Both the position numbers and the translations under genes were made by a program. This document shows positions 24,698-33,780 of a stretch of DNA of 64,000 nucleotides, piece after piece. The notes beneath the pieces were generated by a model. The model did not search any database and was not told the DNA's origin. It saw only the letters and a list, made by a program, of their open reading frames with translations. Positions within the stretch are counted from its first letter, which is position 1; each line of letters starts with the position of its first letter. Source of the stretch: JAWLAT01 sp041395325 (lineage in GTDB: Bacteria > Pseudomonadota > Gammaproteobacteria > Xanthomonadales > SZUA-5); the NCBI GenBank assembly GCA_041395325.1, contig JAWLAT010000004.1, positions 230,684 to 294,683 on the forward strand, in the 5' to 3' direction.

Positions 24698-26995
24698 GTG
24701 ACCAAGTCTGCATCACCGCCCATACCGCCACCGCAGATTGAACGCTACGACAAGGCCGCCGGTGGCTGGGATGCGCTGAGAGCGTCGGCACAGGCCCTGC
24801 GCGAGCAGGCGGCGATCGCCCGAGGTACTCGCAGCCTGCTGCGCGCCAACCAGCCGTCGGGTTTCGATTGCCCAGGTTGCGCCTGGCCCGATCGCAATCC
24901 CCAATCGACCTTCGAGTTCTGCGAGAACGGCGTCAAGGCAGTGGCCGCCGAGGCGACCAGTCGGCGCGCCGATGCCGCCTTCTTTGCAGCCCACAGCGTT
25001 GAGGCATTGGCGGCACAGGATGATTTTTGGCTGGAGGCGCAGGGTCGCTTGACCGAGCCGATGGTGCTTGAGCCGGGTGCGACGCACTACCGGCCGATTG
25101 GCTGGGAGGCCGCGTTCGCCCTGTTGGGGTCGCAGTTGCGTGGGCTGGACAGTGTCGATCGCGCAGTGTTCTACACCTCCGGCCGAACCTCCAACGAGGC
25201 CGCCTATCTCTATCAGCTGTTCGTTCGTGCCTTCGGCAGCAATCACCTGCCGGACTGCTCCAACCTGTGTCATGAGCCGTCCGGGATGGCCATGATCGAG
25301 CAGATCGGCAGCGGCAAGGGCAGCGTCACGCTGGCCGATTTCGAGCAGGCCGAAGCCATCTTTCTGTTCGGGCAGAATCCGGGTACCAATCATCCGCGCA
25401 TGCTGGGTGAGTTGCGCAGTGCAGCCAAGCGCGGTTGCCGCATCGTGGCGGTCAACCCGCTGCGCGAGCGGGGCATGGAGCGCTTTACCGACCCCCAAAG
25501 CCCGGCCGAGATGCTGGGCGGCGGCAGTACGCAGCTGGCCAGCCTGTATCTGAATCCCCGCATTGGCGGCGATCTGGCGCTGTTGTGGGGGATGCTCAAG
25601 TTGCTGCTGGAATGGGATTGCGTCGATCGCGAATTCGTTGATCAGCATTGCACTGGCTACGCGGAACTGGTCGTCGCTGCCAATCGGCAGACGTGGGCGC
25701 AGATCGAGGTGCAGAGTGGGCTGAGCCGCATGCAGATCGACGCGGCAGCGCGGATCCTGGCCGACAGCGAGGCGACGATCTTCTGCTGGGGCATGGGCAT
25801 CACCCAGCATCGGCGCTCGGTCGCGACCATCCAGATGCTGCTGAACCTGCTGTTGCTGCGCGGTCAGATTGGTCGCCCGGGGGCGGGACCTTGTCCAGTA
25901 CGGGGGCACTCGAATGTGCAGGGTGATCGCACCATGGGCATCAACGAACGCCCCACGGAGGCCTTTCTGGCACGGTTGGGCCAAACCCATGGCTTCGAAC
26001 CACCACGCCAGCATGGCCATGACGTGATCGGCGCCATCGATGCGATGAGCCGGGGTGAGATCGATGTGTTCTTCGCCCTTGGTGGCAACTTCGCTGCCGC
26101 ATCCCCTGACACAGCCGCCACCCATGCCGCATTGCGGCGCTGCCAGTTGACGGCGCATGTCTCGACCAAGCTCAATCGTTCCCACCTGGTGCATGGTCGA
26201 CGTGCGCTGATCCTGCCCTGTCTGGGACGCACCGAAGTGGATCAGGGTCGGCACGGACTGCAGTCGGTGTCGGTCGAGGATTCGATGTCGATGGTGCACC
26301 TGAGCTGCGGCGGCGTGCCGCCGGCCTCAGCACAATTGTTGTCGGAACCGGCGATTGTGGCCGGGCTGGCGCAGGCGGCATTGCCGGAATCGGCCTGGCC
26401 CTGGCAAGACTGGGCGGCCGATTACGATCAGATTCGAGACTTGATCGCGCAGACGATTGACGGTTTCGAGGATTTCAACGTGCGCGTCCGGCAGCCGGGC
26501 GGCTTCCATCTGCCACACCCGGCGCGGGAGCGGCAGTGGCCGACGGTCAGCGGCAGGGCCGGATTGTTCGTGCACGAGCTGCCGGTGGACTCGGGCAACG
26601 ATCCAACGCTGCTGCAGTTGATGACCGTGCGCAGCCACGACCAATACAACACGACCATCTACGGGCTGCGCGATCGCTATCGCGGCGTTCAGGGTGAGCG
26701 CCGGCCGTTGTTCATCAGTTCATCCGATTTGCAGACGCTGGGTTTGCGTAATGGCGATCGGGTGGATGTGGTCTCGATCTGGCACGACGGCGAGCGGCTG
26801 GCCGAGGACTTCCTGCTCGTCGAGTACGCGATACCGCCCGGCTGCGTGGCCAGCTACTTCCCGGAGACCAATGTGCTGGTGCCGCTGGATCATCATGCCG
26901 AAGGCGCGCGGACGCCAGCTTCGAAGGCGATCCCGGTGAAAATCCGGCGGCGGGGGAGCGAAACGCTGCCTCCTTCGGCGGGCAGTCAGCCCTGA
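24698..26995 (+). CDS. FdhF/YdeP-like molybdopterin oxidoreductase
   Basis: A 765-residue protein of the molybdopterin oxidoreductase superfamily. FDCPGCAWPD near residue 56 is the reduced N-terminal cysteine motif of the YdeP group, which has no full four-cysteine FeS site. The molybdopterin domain shows YTSGRTSNEAAYLYQLFVRA, LPDCSNLCHEPSG, FLFGQNPGTNHPRM and NVQGDRTMGI; the C-terminal dinucleotide-binding domain has RSHDQYNTTIYG and GDRVDVVS. E. coli YdeP is linked to acid resistance; the substrate is unknown. GTG at 24698 is the start, diverging from nadK across 139 bp. A formate dehydrogenase role is unlikely, as no partner subunits are adjacent. Confidence 0.87.
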   Translation: MTKSASPPIPPPQIERYDKAAGGWDALRASAQALREQAAIARGTRSLLRANQPSGFDCPGCAWPDRNPQSTFEFCENGVKAVAAEATSRRADAAFFAAHSVEALAAQDDFWLEAQGRLTEPMVLEPGATHYRPIGWEAAFALLGSQLRGLDSVDRAVFYTSGRTSNEAAYLYQLFVRAFGSNHLPDCSNLCHEPSGMAMIEQIGSGKGSVTLADFEQAEAIFLFGQNPGTNHPRMLGELRSAAKRGCRIVAVNPLRERGMERFTDPQSPAEMLGGGSTQLASLYLNPRIGGDLALLWGMLKLLLEWDCVDREFVDQHCTGYAELVVAANRQTWAQIEVQSGLSRMQIDAAARILADSEATIFCWGMGITQHRRSVATIQMLLNLLLLRGQIGRPGAGPCPVRGHSNVQGDRTMGINERPTEAFLARLGQTHGFEPPRQHGHDVIGAIDAMSRGEIDVFFALGGNFAAASPDTAATHAALRRCQLTAHVSTKLNRSHLVHGRRALILPCLGRTEVDQGRHGLQSVSVEDSMSMVHLSCGGVPPASAQLLSEPAIVAGLAQAALPESAWPWQDWAADYDQIRDLIAQTIDGFEDFNVRVRQPGGFHLPHPARERQWPTVSGRAGLFVHELPVDSGNDPTLLQLMTVRSHDQYNTTIYGLRDRYRGVQGERRPLFISSSDLQTLGLRNGDRVDVVSIWHDGERLAEDFLLVEYAIPPGCVASYFPETNVLVPLDHHAEGARTPASKAIPVKIRRRGSETLPPSAGSQP

Positions 26996-27154
26996 AGCAG
27001 CCGAGCGTGAGCTGCGAAGCGTACGACTGGGTCTGGGCATCGGGGAAATACACCCACGGCCTGGATTCGGCGTGCTGTTGGGCCAGGTACCATGCGGTCT
27101 CGCTTCGATTCGCTTCGTTTGACCCTATCCGCAGACATCATTCCAGGAGTACGC

Positions 27155-27562
27155 ATGGCAGCGCGCAAGCCCGCAAGTCCGCTGTCGGTCAATGATTTGA
27201 TCGCCGGTCTGTCAGATCCCTTGCGCTCGGAGGTTGAGGCCCTGAGAACGTTGATCCTTGGGGCGGACGATGGCATCGGTGAGGAGGTCAAGTGGAACTC
27301 GCCCAGCTTTCACGCCGGCGAGCACTTCGCCACGATGCGTCTCAACGGCAAGATCTTCCTGCAACTGATCCTGCATCTCGGGGTCAAGAAAAGCGCGATC
27401 TCCCGTGACGCCATCGACGATCCGGGCGCGCTGCTGCAATGGTTGGGGCCCGATCGGGCCTGCATCAACTTTGTCGAATCCGGCACAGTGTCGGCGCGAG
27501 CTGACTCGATTCAAGCCATCGTGCGGCAATGGGTGAAGCATGTCCCGGCTCGAACGGTCTGA
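27155..27562 (+). CDS. DUF1801 domain-containing protein
   Basis: A 135-residue soluble protein with the DUF1801/YdhG fold (IGEEVKWNSPSFHAGEHFATMRL, FLQLILHLGVKK). This superfamily includes the iron chaperone frataxin-like CyaY relatives of Bacillus, but the biochemical role of this branch is unknown. The ATG at 27155 has a good AGGAGT; the frame to 27092 is an extension without support. The VOC gene follows after 52 bp. Confidence 0.8.
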   Translation: MAARKPASPLSVNDLIAGLSDPLRSEVEALRTLILGADDGIGEEVKWNSPSFHAGEHFATMRLNGKIFLQLILHLGVKKSAISRDAIDDPGALLQWLGPDRACINFVESGTVSARADSIQAIVRQWVKHVPARTV

Positions 27563-27614
27563 GCAGGACCCCTTGCCCACCCATTCCCAAGCGCCCTGAG
27601 CGGAGACTTCTAGA

Positions 27615-27983
27615 ATGATCCAGTATGGCGGTTTTGTGCCCTATCTGTACTACGACGATGCCGCCCAGGCCATCGACTGGTACACACGCGTATTTGGTTT
27701 CGAGGAGATCGCCCGCTGGTCCGGATCCGACGGGAGAGTTCGCAATGCCGAGATGCGGGCGGGCACCGCCGAGCTGTGGCTGGATGGCGGTGGCAGAAAG
27801 CACTTGGCTTCGGCGCCGGAGATCTGGATCGGGGTCTGGGTTGATGACGTCCATGCGGTTCACGAGCGTGTGACCGGTCAGGGTGTGCCTTGTGATCCTC
27901 CGGTTGACCGCGACTTTGGTATCCGCATGCTCAACGTCAGTGATGGCATGGGGCACAGCTGGGGTTTCATGTCTCGCTTCTGA
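27615..27983 (+). CDS. VOC (glyoxalase/bleomycin-resistance) family protein
   Basis: A 122-residue single VOC-fold protein. The GFVPYLYYDDAAQAIDWYTRVFGFEEIAR start and the final DRDFGIRMLNVSDGMGHSWGFM are typical of small VOC proteins that use a metal site formed across a dimer. Substrates vary widely, so no function is assigned. It follows the DUF1801 gene and may be cotranscribed. Confidence 0.82.
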   Translation: MIQYGGFVPYLYYDDAAQAIDWYTRVFGFEEIARWSGSDGRVRNAEMRAGTAELWLDGGGRKHLASAPEIWIGVWVDDVHAVHERVTGQGVPCDPPVDRDFGIRMLNVSDGMGHSWGFMSRF

Positions 27984-27987
27984 GTTT

Positions 27988-28024
27988 GCTGGAAGGTTTG
28001 GCCCGCGAGGCGGAGCCTTCCAGC
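27988..28024. other. 9-bp inverted repeat between convergent genes
   Basis: GCTGGAAGG (27988-27996) pairs with CCTTCCAGC (28016-28024) across a 19-nt loop, 5 bp after the VOC gene stop. There is no T-run, so it may be a weak or factor-dependent terminator, or a transcript-end hairpin. The rest of the 137-bp gap to the nadC stop shows nothing I recognise. Confidence 0.5.
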
Positions 28025-28120
28025 ACGGCGCAGATCAGTGGGCGTCGCCTGTCCGGTCGATGGCCAGAAAAGACGACTCCAAACAAAGCACCACCGCCTG
28101 CGTGCGCCACGGTGCGGTCG

Positions 28121-28996
28121 TTATCGGTTCGGCTCGGTTCGGGTCTGCACACGCATCGACAGATCGATGGCACGGACATGCTTGGTCAGTGCGCCGATGG
28201 AGATGTAGTCGACCCCCAGATCAAGCAGCGCAGGCAGGCGCTGCTCGTCGACGCTGCCGGAAATCTCCAGCTCGATGCGTCCCTCGGCGAGCGCGACTGC
28301 CTGGCGCAGCGAAGCATCGTCGAACTCGTCCAGCATGGCGCGGTCAGCGCCAGCCTGCAGACCTTGCTGCAACTCATCGAGTGACTCAACCTCGACCTCG
28401 ACCATTCTGCCCGGTGCCAACCGCCGAGCGGCGGCGATGGCAGCGCCGATGCTGCCGGCTGCCATGATGTGGTTCTCCTTGATCAGCACCGCATCGTGCA
28501 GGCCGATTCGATGGTTGTGGCAGCCGCCGACGGCGACCGCGTACTTCTGCGCCAGGCGCAGGCCGGGCAAGGTTTTGCGCGTATCGAGGATGCGCGTTCG
28601 CGAGCCGCTGGCCAACCGGGCGTAGTGTCGCGACACGGTCGCGGTGGCGGACAGTGTCTGCAGGAAGTTCAAGGCGCAGCGTTCGCCGCTGAGCAGCGCG
28701 CGCAGCGGCCCTTCCAGTTCCACCAGACAGCCGCTTGCCGCGAAATCTGTGCCATCCGGGCCATTCCAGCTCAGCCGAACGCGCTGATCCAACTGTCGAA
28801 AACAGGCCTCGGCCCAGGCCGCTCCACACAGCACCATGGGCTCGCGGGTGATGATGCGAGCCCTGCCGGTGGCTTGCTCATCGATCAGCGCAGCCGTGAG
28901 ATCGTGGTCTGCGCCATCTTCGCGCAGTGCCTGGGCAACTTGCGCGGCAATCTCGTCGGCACGTGGGGGCTGCGGGAGTGGAATCCGTGCAGTCAG
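28121..28996 (-). CDS. nadC: Nicotinate-nucleotide pyrophosphorylase (quinolinate phosphoribosyltransferase)
   Basis: About 291 residues. NadC converts quinolinate and PRPP to nicotinate mononucleotide in NAD synthesis. Visible are QALREDGADHDLT near the start, ALNFLQTLSATAT, the PRPP and quinolinate-site DTRKTLPGLRLAQKYAV, GGCHNHRIGLHD with LIKENHI, and VEVEVESLDE. There is no ATG, GTG or TTG near the expected N-terminus. CTG at 28996, 8 nt after GGAG and overlapping the upstream stop as CTGA, gives a normal-length protein and is preferred. The next upstream canonical start, at 29203, would add 69 unrelated residues inside the DUF1631 gene. Confidence 0.9.
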   Translation of the reverse strand: MTARIPLPQPPRADEIAAQVAQALREDGADHDLTAALIDEQATGRARIITREPMVLCGAAWAEACFRQLDQRVRLSWNGPDGTDFAASGCLVELEGPLRALLSGERCALNFLQTLSATATVSRHYARLASGSRTRILDTRKTLPGLRLAQKYAVAVGGCHNHRIGLHDAVLIKENHIMAAGSIGAAIAAARRLAPGRMVEVEVESLDELQQGLQAGADRAMLDEFDDASLRQAVALAEGRIELEISGSVDEQRLPALLDLGVDYISIGALTKHVRAIDLSMRVQTRTEPNR

Positions 28997-31557
28997 CTGC
29001 GATTCTCCGAATCGTCGGCCGGCACACCACTCTTCAGGCGTTCGACGATCGCATCCAGTGCGCGATCGAACAGCGGCACGTCTTCGAGAATCATCGCGCG
29101 ACCCTGGCGCAACTCGTGGGCCAGGCCCAGAACGGTCTTGTCGGCGACTTTCAGGCCCTTGCGGTTGACGAACAGATACTTGGCCGAGATCGGGCTGATC
29201 CAAGACAGCTTGGCCCGCTCAACGCGATCGGCCTCGGCACGAAACTCGACCCAGGTGCCGACCTTGATCTCGCGAGCGGCGCGGTAGTGCTCATCTTCGA
29301 TCAGTTCGGGCTCGTCGCTCTCCTCAGTGCCTTCGCGCACCGCTTCGCGAGCAATCTCTTCGACGAAGCTCTCTTCCTGAGGCGGGGCCGGCGGGGGCGG
29401 CGGCGCGGGGGCCACTGCCGGTGCTTCGGCGCGTACGCTGCTGGTGCTGCCGTCGGTGCCAACGGTCTCTGTTTCCGCCACGTCACCGTCGGCTGCCGCT
29501 GGCGCGGCGGCTTCGGTGTCACCGCTGGGCGGCGCGGGTTCCGGTTCGCCAAGCGGCTTGGGCTCGCGCAACATCGTCGATGGGTCGGCCTGCGGGTCCA
29601 GTTGCAGGTCGAAGAAGCTGCGCAGCTCGCCGAGCAGCTGTTCGATGTCGTGCTCGTGGTAGGCCACCATGCTCAGGCCCTGACGCAGCGCCTTCTCGAG
29701 CTCGGGAATCAGCGCTCGCAAGCGCGTACGCTCGGCGTCAGAAGCCTTCGGCGCCGCAGCCCAGACCAGCTCGTCGGCGATGCGCAACGAGGTGCGCCAC
29801 TGATGAGAGTTCTCACCCTGACGCAGGATCGTCAGCACGATGACGTTGGCCCAGGGTCGGGTCAGCAAATTGCGGATGACCTCGGGCAGGGCCTTCTCTT
29901 CGATCCGCTGCAGAATCTCGCGCGCCGCACTCTTGCGGGCAGCGTGCAGCTTTTCCTTGCCCTTGGTGGTCTCTGCCGTGCGCTGTTCGGCGACTTCAGC
30001 GCGCCGTTGCTGGCCACGATTGAACTCGGCGAGGTTGTCCAGCATCCGCTGGAAGAGCCCGACATCGTCGTCGAAATCCTTCAACAGCGATTCGACGATC
30101 TCGCGGATCTTGGCAAAAATGCGCCCGTCGCGATCGGCTTCCTCGCTCCAGCCCAGTCCCAGATTGGCCAACTCGTCCAGCAGTTGCCGAGCAGAGTGAT
30201 CAGGTCGGGCAAACAGCTCCTTGTCAAGGATCGCGGCCTTCAGATAGGGGATCTGCAGGCGCGCCAGCAGAGCCTGCACCTGCGAGGGCAGATTGCGGTC
30301 CTGCAGGATGAACTCGAACAGCATGCCAACGAGGTCAATCGTGTCCTCGTCGGCAGCGGCCATGCGATGGCCTTCGGTGTCCGTACCGAGATGTGCCAGC
30401 TTCTCGGTGATCTCATGCTTGAGTTCAGACAGCGGAATGAATGGACCACTGCCGGCATAGCCGAAGATGCCGCCGCTGGTGGCCGGTGCGCCGACATTCT
30501 GGCTTTGCAGCACCGACAACGCGTTGAGCACATCGGTGGTGGCAAAGGACGGTCCGGCAGGCACGGCCGGGCCATATTGCTGCCGGCGTGAGGCCAGCAG
30601 TCCCCGCAGCGTGTTGAGGATCTCCATCTGCAGGAGCGCTTCGCCACTGTAGCTGCCGCCGGCCATGGGCATGCCAGGCATCGCTGCTGCGCCCATCGCG
30701 GGTCCCGCCATCATTCCACCGTCCATCCCGGCCGGAACGGTCGGCGGGGCGTCGGGATCGATTGCACCCCGCGAGTAGCCGGCCGGCGGGGCCGACGGGT
30801 GCGCGTTCGGGCTGCGGGTGGCGTGCTTCAGGTGCGGCAGGACGCCGGCTTCAATCAGGGTGAGGTTGAGTTCCTCGTACAGCCCCTCCAGTCCGGCAAG
30901 GGTGTGCTTTTCGAACAGCTTGAGAATCAACAGTCGGACGGTGATGTCCGATTCCAGGTCGGCCATGGCGACTCGGAAGGCCTCGCAGACCGCCGCCGGA
31001 CCCACCGGATTGGTACTGTTGTCGATCTTGCTGCCGCCGAAGACCACTGCGAGGCGATTCTCCAGTGCGAACAGCGGTCGCGACAGCTGATTCTCGGCCT
31101 TGCCCACCATGGCGCTGATGGCCAGATCTTCTTCCAGATCATCCTCGGCAACCAGTGACAGCCCGTCGCTGCTGGTCTTGTCGCCTTTGGCGGGCTTCAG
31201 CGAGAAATCGGTCAGTGCTTTTGCCAGACCGTCCTGGAAGTGCTTCTCCATGATCGGCCGCTTGCGCCGGACTTCACGCATGCCATCGAAGAGGGTCGCC
31301 TGCTTGGTGGAGTTCTCGGCCTTCTCGGCCATATCGAACAGCGCATCGTCGACCTTGTCGAACATGCCGGTGAGACCCTGCGCCAAGCGCTTCTGCGCAA
31401 TGCGGCGACAGGTACGCACCAACTCGCCACCGCGCTCGGCAGGCACCGGCGGAGTGTTCGAGCCGCTGCTGCCCGTCCCGGTTGTGCCGCGGCTGTGCAG
31501 GTCCACCACCTTGCCAGGCGGCTCGTTGCCCTGCTGGCTCATGTACGCGTTCCCCAT
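28993..31557 (-). CDS. DUF1631 family protein with C-terminal PilZ-like domain
   Basis: An 854-residue protein with the DUF1631 layout: Ser/Gly-rich start, a helical region from about residue 50 (CRRIAQKRLAQGLTGMFDKVDDALFDMAEKAE), a Gly/Met/Pro-rich low-complexity insert near 250-310, a long helical middle (VGMLFEFILQDRNLPSQVQALLARLQIPYLKAAI), a Pro-rich acidic linker near 690-760, and a final region with VGTWVEFR and AKLSWISP that resembles PilZ-type domains. The family is often misnamed thymidine phosphorylase; a role in c-di-GMP signalling is plausible but unproven. Starts at 31557 and 31542 are both possible. It is coupled to nadC by overlap. Confidence 0.82.
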   Translation of the reverse strand: MGNAYMSQQGNEPPGKVVDLHSRGTTGTGSSGSNTPPVPAERGGELVRTCRRIAQKRLAQGLTGMFDKVDDALFDMAEKAENSTKQATLFDGMREVRRKRPIMEKHFQDGLAKALTDFSLKPAKGDKTSSDGLSLVAEDDLEEDLAISAMVGKAENQLSRPLFALENRLAVVFGGSKIDNSTNPVGPAAVCEAFRVAMADLESDITVRLLILKLFEKHTLAGLEGLYEELNLTLIEAGVLPHLKHATRSPNAHPSAPPAGYSRGAIDPDAPPTVPAGMDGGMMAGPAMGAAAMPGMPMAGGSYSGEALLQMEILNTLRGLLASRRQQYGPAVPAGPSFATTDVLNALSVLQSQNVGAPATSGGIFGYAGSGPFIPLSELKHEITEKLAHLGTDTEGHRMAAADEDTIDLVGMLFEFILQDRNLPSQVQALLARLQIPYLKAAILDKELFARPDHSARQLLDELANLGLGWSEEADRDGRIFAKIREIVESLLKDFDDDVGLFQRMLDNLAEFNRGQQRRAEVAEQRTAETTKGKEKLHAARKSAAREILQRIEEKALPEVIRNLLTRPWANVIVLTILRQGENSHQWRTSLRIADELVWAAAPKASDAERTRLRALIPELEKALRQGLSMVAYHEHDIEQLLGELRSFFDLQLDPQADPSTMLREPKPLGEPEPAPPSGDTEAAAPAAADGDVAETETVGTDGSTSSVRAEAPAVAPAPPPPPAPPQEESFVEEIAREAVREGTEESDEPELIEDEHYRAAREIKVGTWVEFRAEADRVERAKLSWISPISAKYLFVNRKGLKVADKTVLGLAHELRQGRAMILEDVPLFDRALDAIVERLKSGVPADDSENRS

Positions 31558-31741
31558 GACGACGATTCCGGGTGGATGACCAGTCGCCGTATATTAGACG
31601 TCACTCTTGCCACTGCGATGCGATCTGCTGCACGGAAACGAGGCAGCGGCGGTGCTATCGCGGCTGTCAAAGTTTGCGACGCGCACGCGCTCACCGCGAG
31701 ACCACTCGCGGAAATGAGCCCCGATGGCAATGGGCGCCGCT

Positions 31742-32011
31742 TCACCGAAACTCCGGAAACTGGCTGCCGGCAATGCCTTCGTCGGCCAGCAGCACCGGAA
31801 TGCCATCGTCAATGCGATAGATGCGCTGCGCATCGACAGTGATCAGGGCTTCCTGCAGATCGTCCACCTGCACGGCCCCGTCGATCCGCCGAACATCCCC
31901 CTGGCGAATCTGTTGATTGAGTCGATCCAGACCCTCGCGATCAACCGGTCGCAGCGCGACGCGGGTGGCTGGGCAGCAGAGGATCTCAAGCAGTCGGCGA
32001 TCAATGGGCAT
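31742..32011 (-). CDS. Trm112 family protein (YcaR-like)
   Basis: An 89-residue protein with ILCCPATRVALRPVD near residue 9, RIYRIDDGIPVLLADE and no membrane segment, matching the Trm112/UPF0434 family. Eukaryotic and archaeal members stabilise methyltransferases; bacterial roles are unclear. The CxxC pair found in many members is only partly present (ILCCP). The start at 32011 is the family start, and the gene diverges from purE across 61 bp. The 184 bp between its stop and the DUF1631 start hold a TAATAT -10-like box for DUF1631 but no gene. Confidence 0.8.
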   Translation of the reverse strand: MPIDRRLLEILCCPATRVALRPVDREGLDRLNQQIRQGDVRRIDGAVQVDDLQEALITVDAQRIYRIDDGIPVLLADEGIAGSQFPEFR

Positions 32012-32072
32012 GGATTGAGCGACTTCAGTGCAACCCCGGCTAAAATAACGTCTTTGACCGGGGGACGCCACG

Positions 32073-32600
32073 TTGACAGACTTGCGTGAGCCTGCTGGGT
32101 GGGGTAACAGCACCGCGCCTCGAGTGGGCGTGGTCATGGGATCCAACTCCGACTGGGAAACGATGCAGGCCGCTGCGGACATGCTGGCGCAGTTCGAAGT
32201 GGCGCACGAGGTGCGCGTGGTTTCTGCGCATCGCACGCCAGACCTGCTGTTCGACTACGCCGGTTCGGCTCGCGAACGCGGTCTGCAACTGATCATTGCC
32301 GGCGCCGGCGGTGCCGCGCACTTGCCCGGCATGCTGGCGGCCAAGACGCCCTTGCCGGTGCTGGGCGTCCCGGTCCGATCGCGCATGCTCGCTGGTGTCG
32401 ATTCGCTGCTGTCGATTGTGCAGATGCCGGCCGGAATTCCCGTCGCCACCTTCGCCATCGGCAGCGCCGGTGCCGCCAATGCGGCGCTGGCCGCGGTGGC
32501 GATTCTGGCCCTGCAGGATGGGGCCCTGGCCGATCGACTGCAGGCGTGGCGACAGGCGCAGACGGATAGGGTGCTGGCGATCGGTGATCCACGGGCATGA
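32073..32600 (+). CDS. purE: N5-carboxyaminoimidazole ribonucleotide mutase
   Basis: A 175-residue enzyme that rearranges N5-CAIR to CAIR in purine synthesis. It shows GVVMGSNSDWETM, the VSAHRTPDLL block and AGAGGAAHLPGMLAAKTPLPVLGVPV. The TTG at 32073 follows GGGGGA and gives 12 residues before the conserved core; a GTG at 32124 is an alternative. The stop overlaps the purK ATG by 4 bp. A TAAAAT box at 32041-32046 may be the -10 element. Confidence 0.94.
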   Translation: MTDLREPAGWGNSTAPRVGVVMGSNSDWETMQAAADMLAQFEVAHEVRVVSAHRTPDLLFDYAGSARERGLQLIIAGAGGAAHLPGMLAAKTPLPVLGVPVRSRMLAGVDSLLSIVQMPAGIPVATFAIGSAGAANAALAAVAILALQDGALADRLQAWRQAQTDRVLAIGDPRA

Positions 32601-33733
32601 GTCGTGTCGGTATCGTTGGTGGCGGACAACTCGCCCGCATGCTCGCCCTGGCCGGCCATCCGATCGGCATTGTCTGCGACATCCTGGATCCGGCGGCGAA
32701 ACCGTCGGCACATGCGGTCGTTCGCCATCGTCACGTTGGCGGTTTTGAGGATCGCAATGCGCTCGATCGGCTGGCGGCCGATTGCGAGGTGATCACCTTC
32801 GACTTCGAGAACGTGACCGTCGAGCCTCTGGAGCATCTGGCAAATCGCGTGCCGGTGCGTCCTCCAGCGCGGGCGCTCGCGGTCGCCCAGGATCGCCTGG
32901 ACGAGAAGCGTGCCATCGACGGCTTGGGCATCGAAGTCGCCGGGTTTCGGGATCTGCCGGATGAAGCTGCGCTGCAGCGGGCCTGTGCAGATCTCGGACT
33001 GCCACTGCTGGTGAAGACTCGTCGTTTTGGCTACGACGGCAAGGGGCAATGGCGATTGCACGATCTGGCCGAGGTCGCGGTGGTCTGGCGCGAGCTCAAT
33101 GGTGTGCCGGCCATTGCCGAAGCCTGGGTCCCCTATCGCCGTGAGCTGAGTCTGCTGGCGGTGCGTTCGGCCAGTGGCGAGATCGGCTGCTATCCGCTGG
33201 TCGAGAACTGCCACGATCGCGGTGTGCTGGCTTTCTCACTGGCGCCAGCTCCGGCGACGGCTGCCCTGCAGGCCCAGGCCGAGCGGCTGGCTGGCAAGCT
33301 GCTGGCCGCCTTCGACTATGTCGGCGTCCTGGCGGTCGAGTTGTTCGAGGTCGAGGGCCGGCTGGTAGTCAACGAAATTGCACCACGGGTACACAACAGC
33401 GGCCACTGGAGCATCGAGGGGTCACATTGCAGTCAGTTCGAAAACCACCTGCGAGCGATCTGCGACTGGCCATTGGGCCTGACGGCGGTCCGCGGCTGCA
33501 GCCTGATGGTCAATGTGCTGGGACGATGGCCGGACCGCCGTGAGCTGCTGCGGATACCGGGGCTGCATCTGCACGACTACGGCAAGTCGGAACGGGAAGG
33601 CCGCAAGATTGGCCACCTCACCTTGTGTGCCGACGAGCCGGCAGCGCTGCGTGAGCGTGGGATGAGCATGTTGCAACTGGCCGGCATGGGCCATTTGCGC
33701 TCGAAACTTGACGAGGCCCTGCGCGGTTATTGA
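32597..33733 (+). CDS. purK: N5-carboxyaminoimidazole ribonucleotide synthase
   Basis: A 378-residue ATP-grasp enzyme that carboxylates AIR to N5-CAIR, the step before PurE. Visible are the N-terminal IVGGGQLARMLALAGHPIGI, the ATP-grasp KTRRFGYDGKGQW, the EAWVPYRRELSLLAVR block and FEVEGRLVVNEIAPRVHNSGHW. The ATGA overlap with purE indicates coupling. A 12-bp hairpin follows the stop. Confidence 0.94.
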   Translation: MSRVGIVGGGQLARMLALAGHPIGIVCDILDPAAKPSAHAVVRHRHVGGFEDRNALDRLAADCEVITFDFENVTVEPLEHLANRVPVRPPARALAVAQDRLDEKRAIDGLGIEVAGFRDLPDEAALQRACADLGLPLLVKTRRFGYDGKGQWRLHDLAEVAVVWRELNGVPAIAEAWVPYRRELSLLAVRSASGEIGCYPLVENCHDRGVLAFSLAPAPATAALQAQAERLAGKLLAAFDYVGVLAVELFEVEGRLVVNEIAPRVHNSGHWSIEGSHCSQFENHLRAICDWPLGLTAVRGCSLMVNVLGRWPDRRELLRIPGLHLHDYGKSEREGRKIGHLTLCADEPAALRERGMSMLQLAGMGHLRSKLDEALRGY

Positions 33734-33738
33734 GGCCA

Positions 33739-33765
33739 GTTCAGGGCGGCGCCGCCGCCCTGAAC
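33739..33765. terminator. Hairpin shared by convergent purK and sodB
   Basis: A perfect 12-bp stem (GTTCAGGGCGGC and its complement) with a 3-nt loop lies 5 bp past the purK stop and 15 bp past the sodB stop. No T-run follows on either strand, so intrinsic termination would be weak unless helped by a factor. Confidence 0.6.
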
Positions 33766-33780
33766 GGATTCAGCAATCGA

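Noticed and set aside
24713..26299. 528-residue frame on the minus strand
   Set aside because: It is antisense to the YdeP-like gene with no ribosome binding site or recognisable domain.
28997..29203. Long form of NadC from an ATG at 29203
   Set aside because: The 69 extra residues are Arg-rich and lie inside the DUF1631 reading frame, with no relation to NadC.
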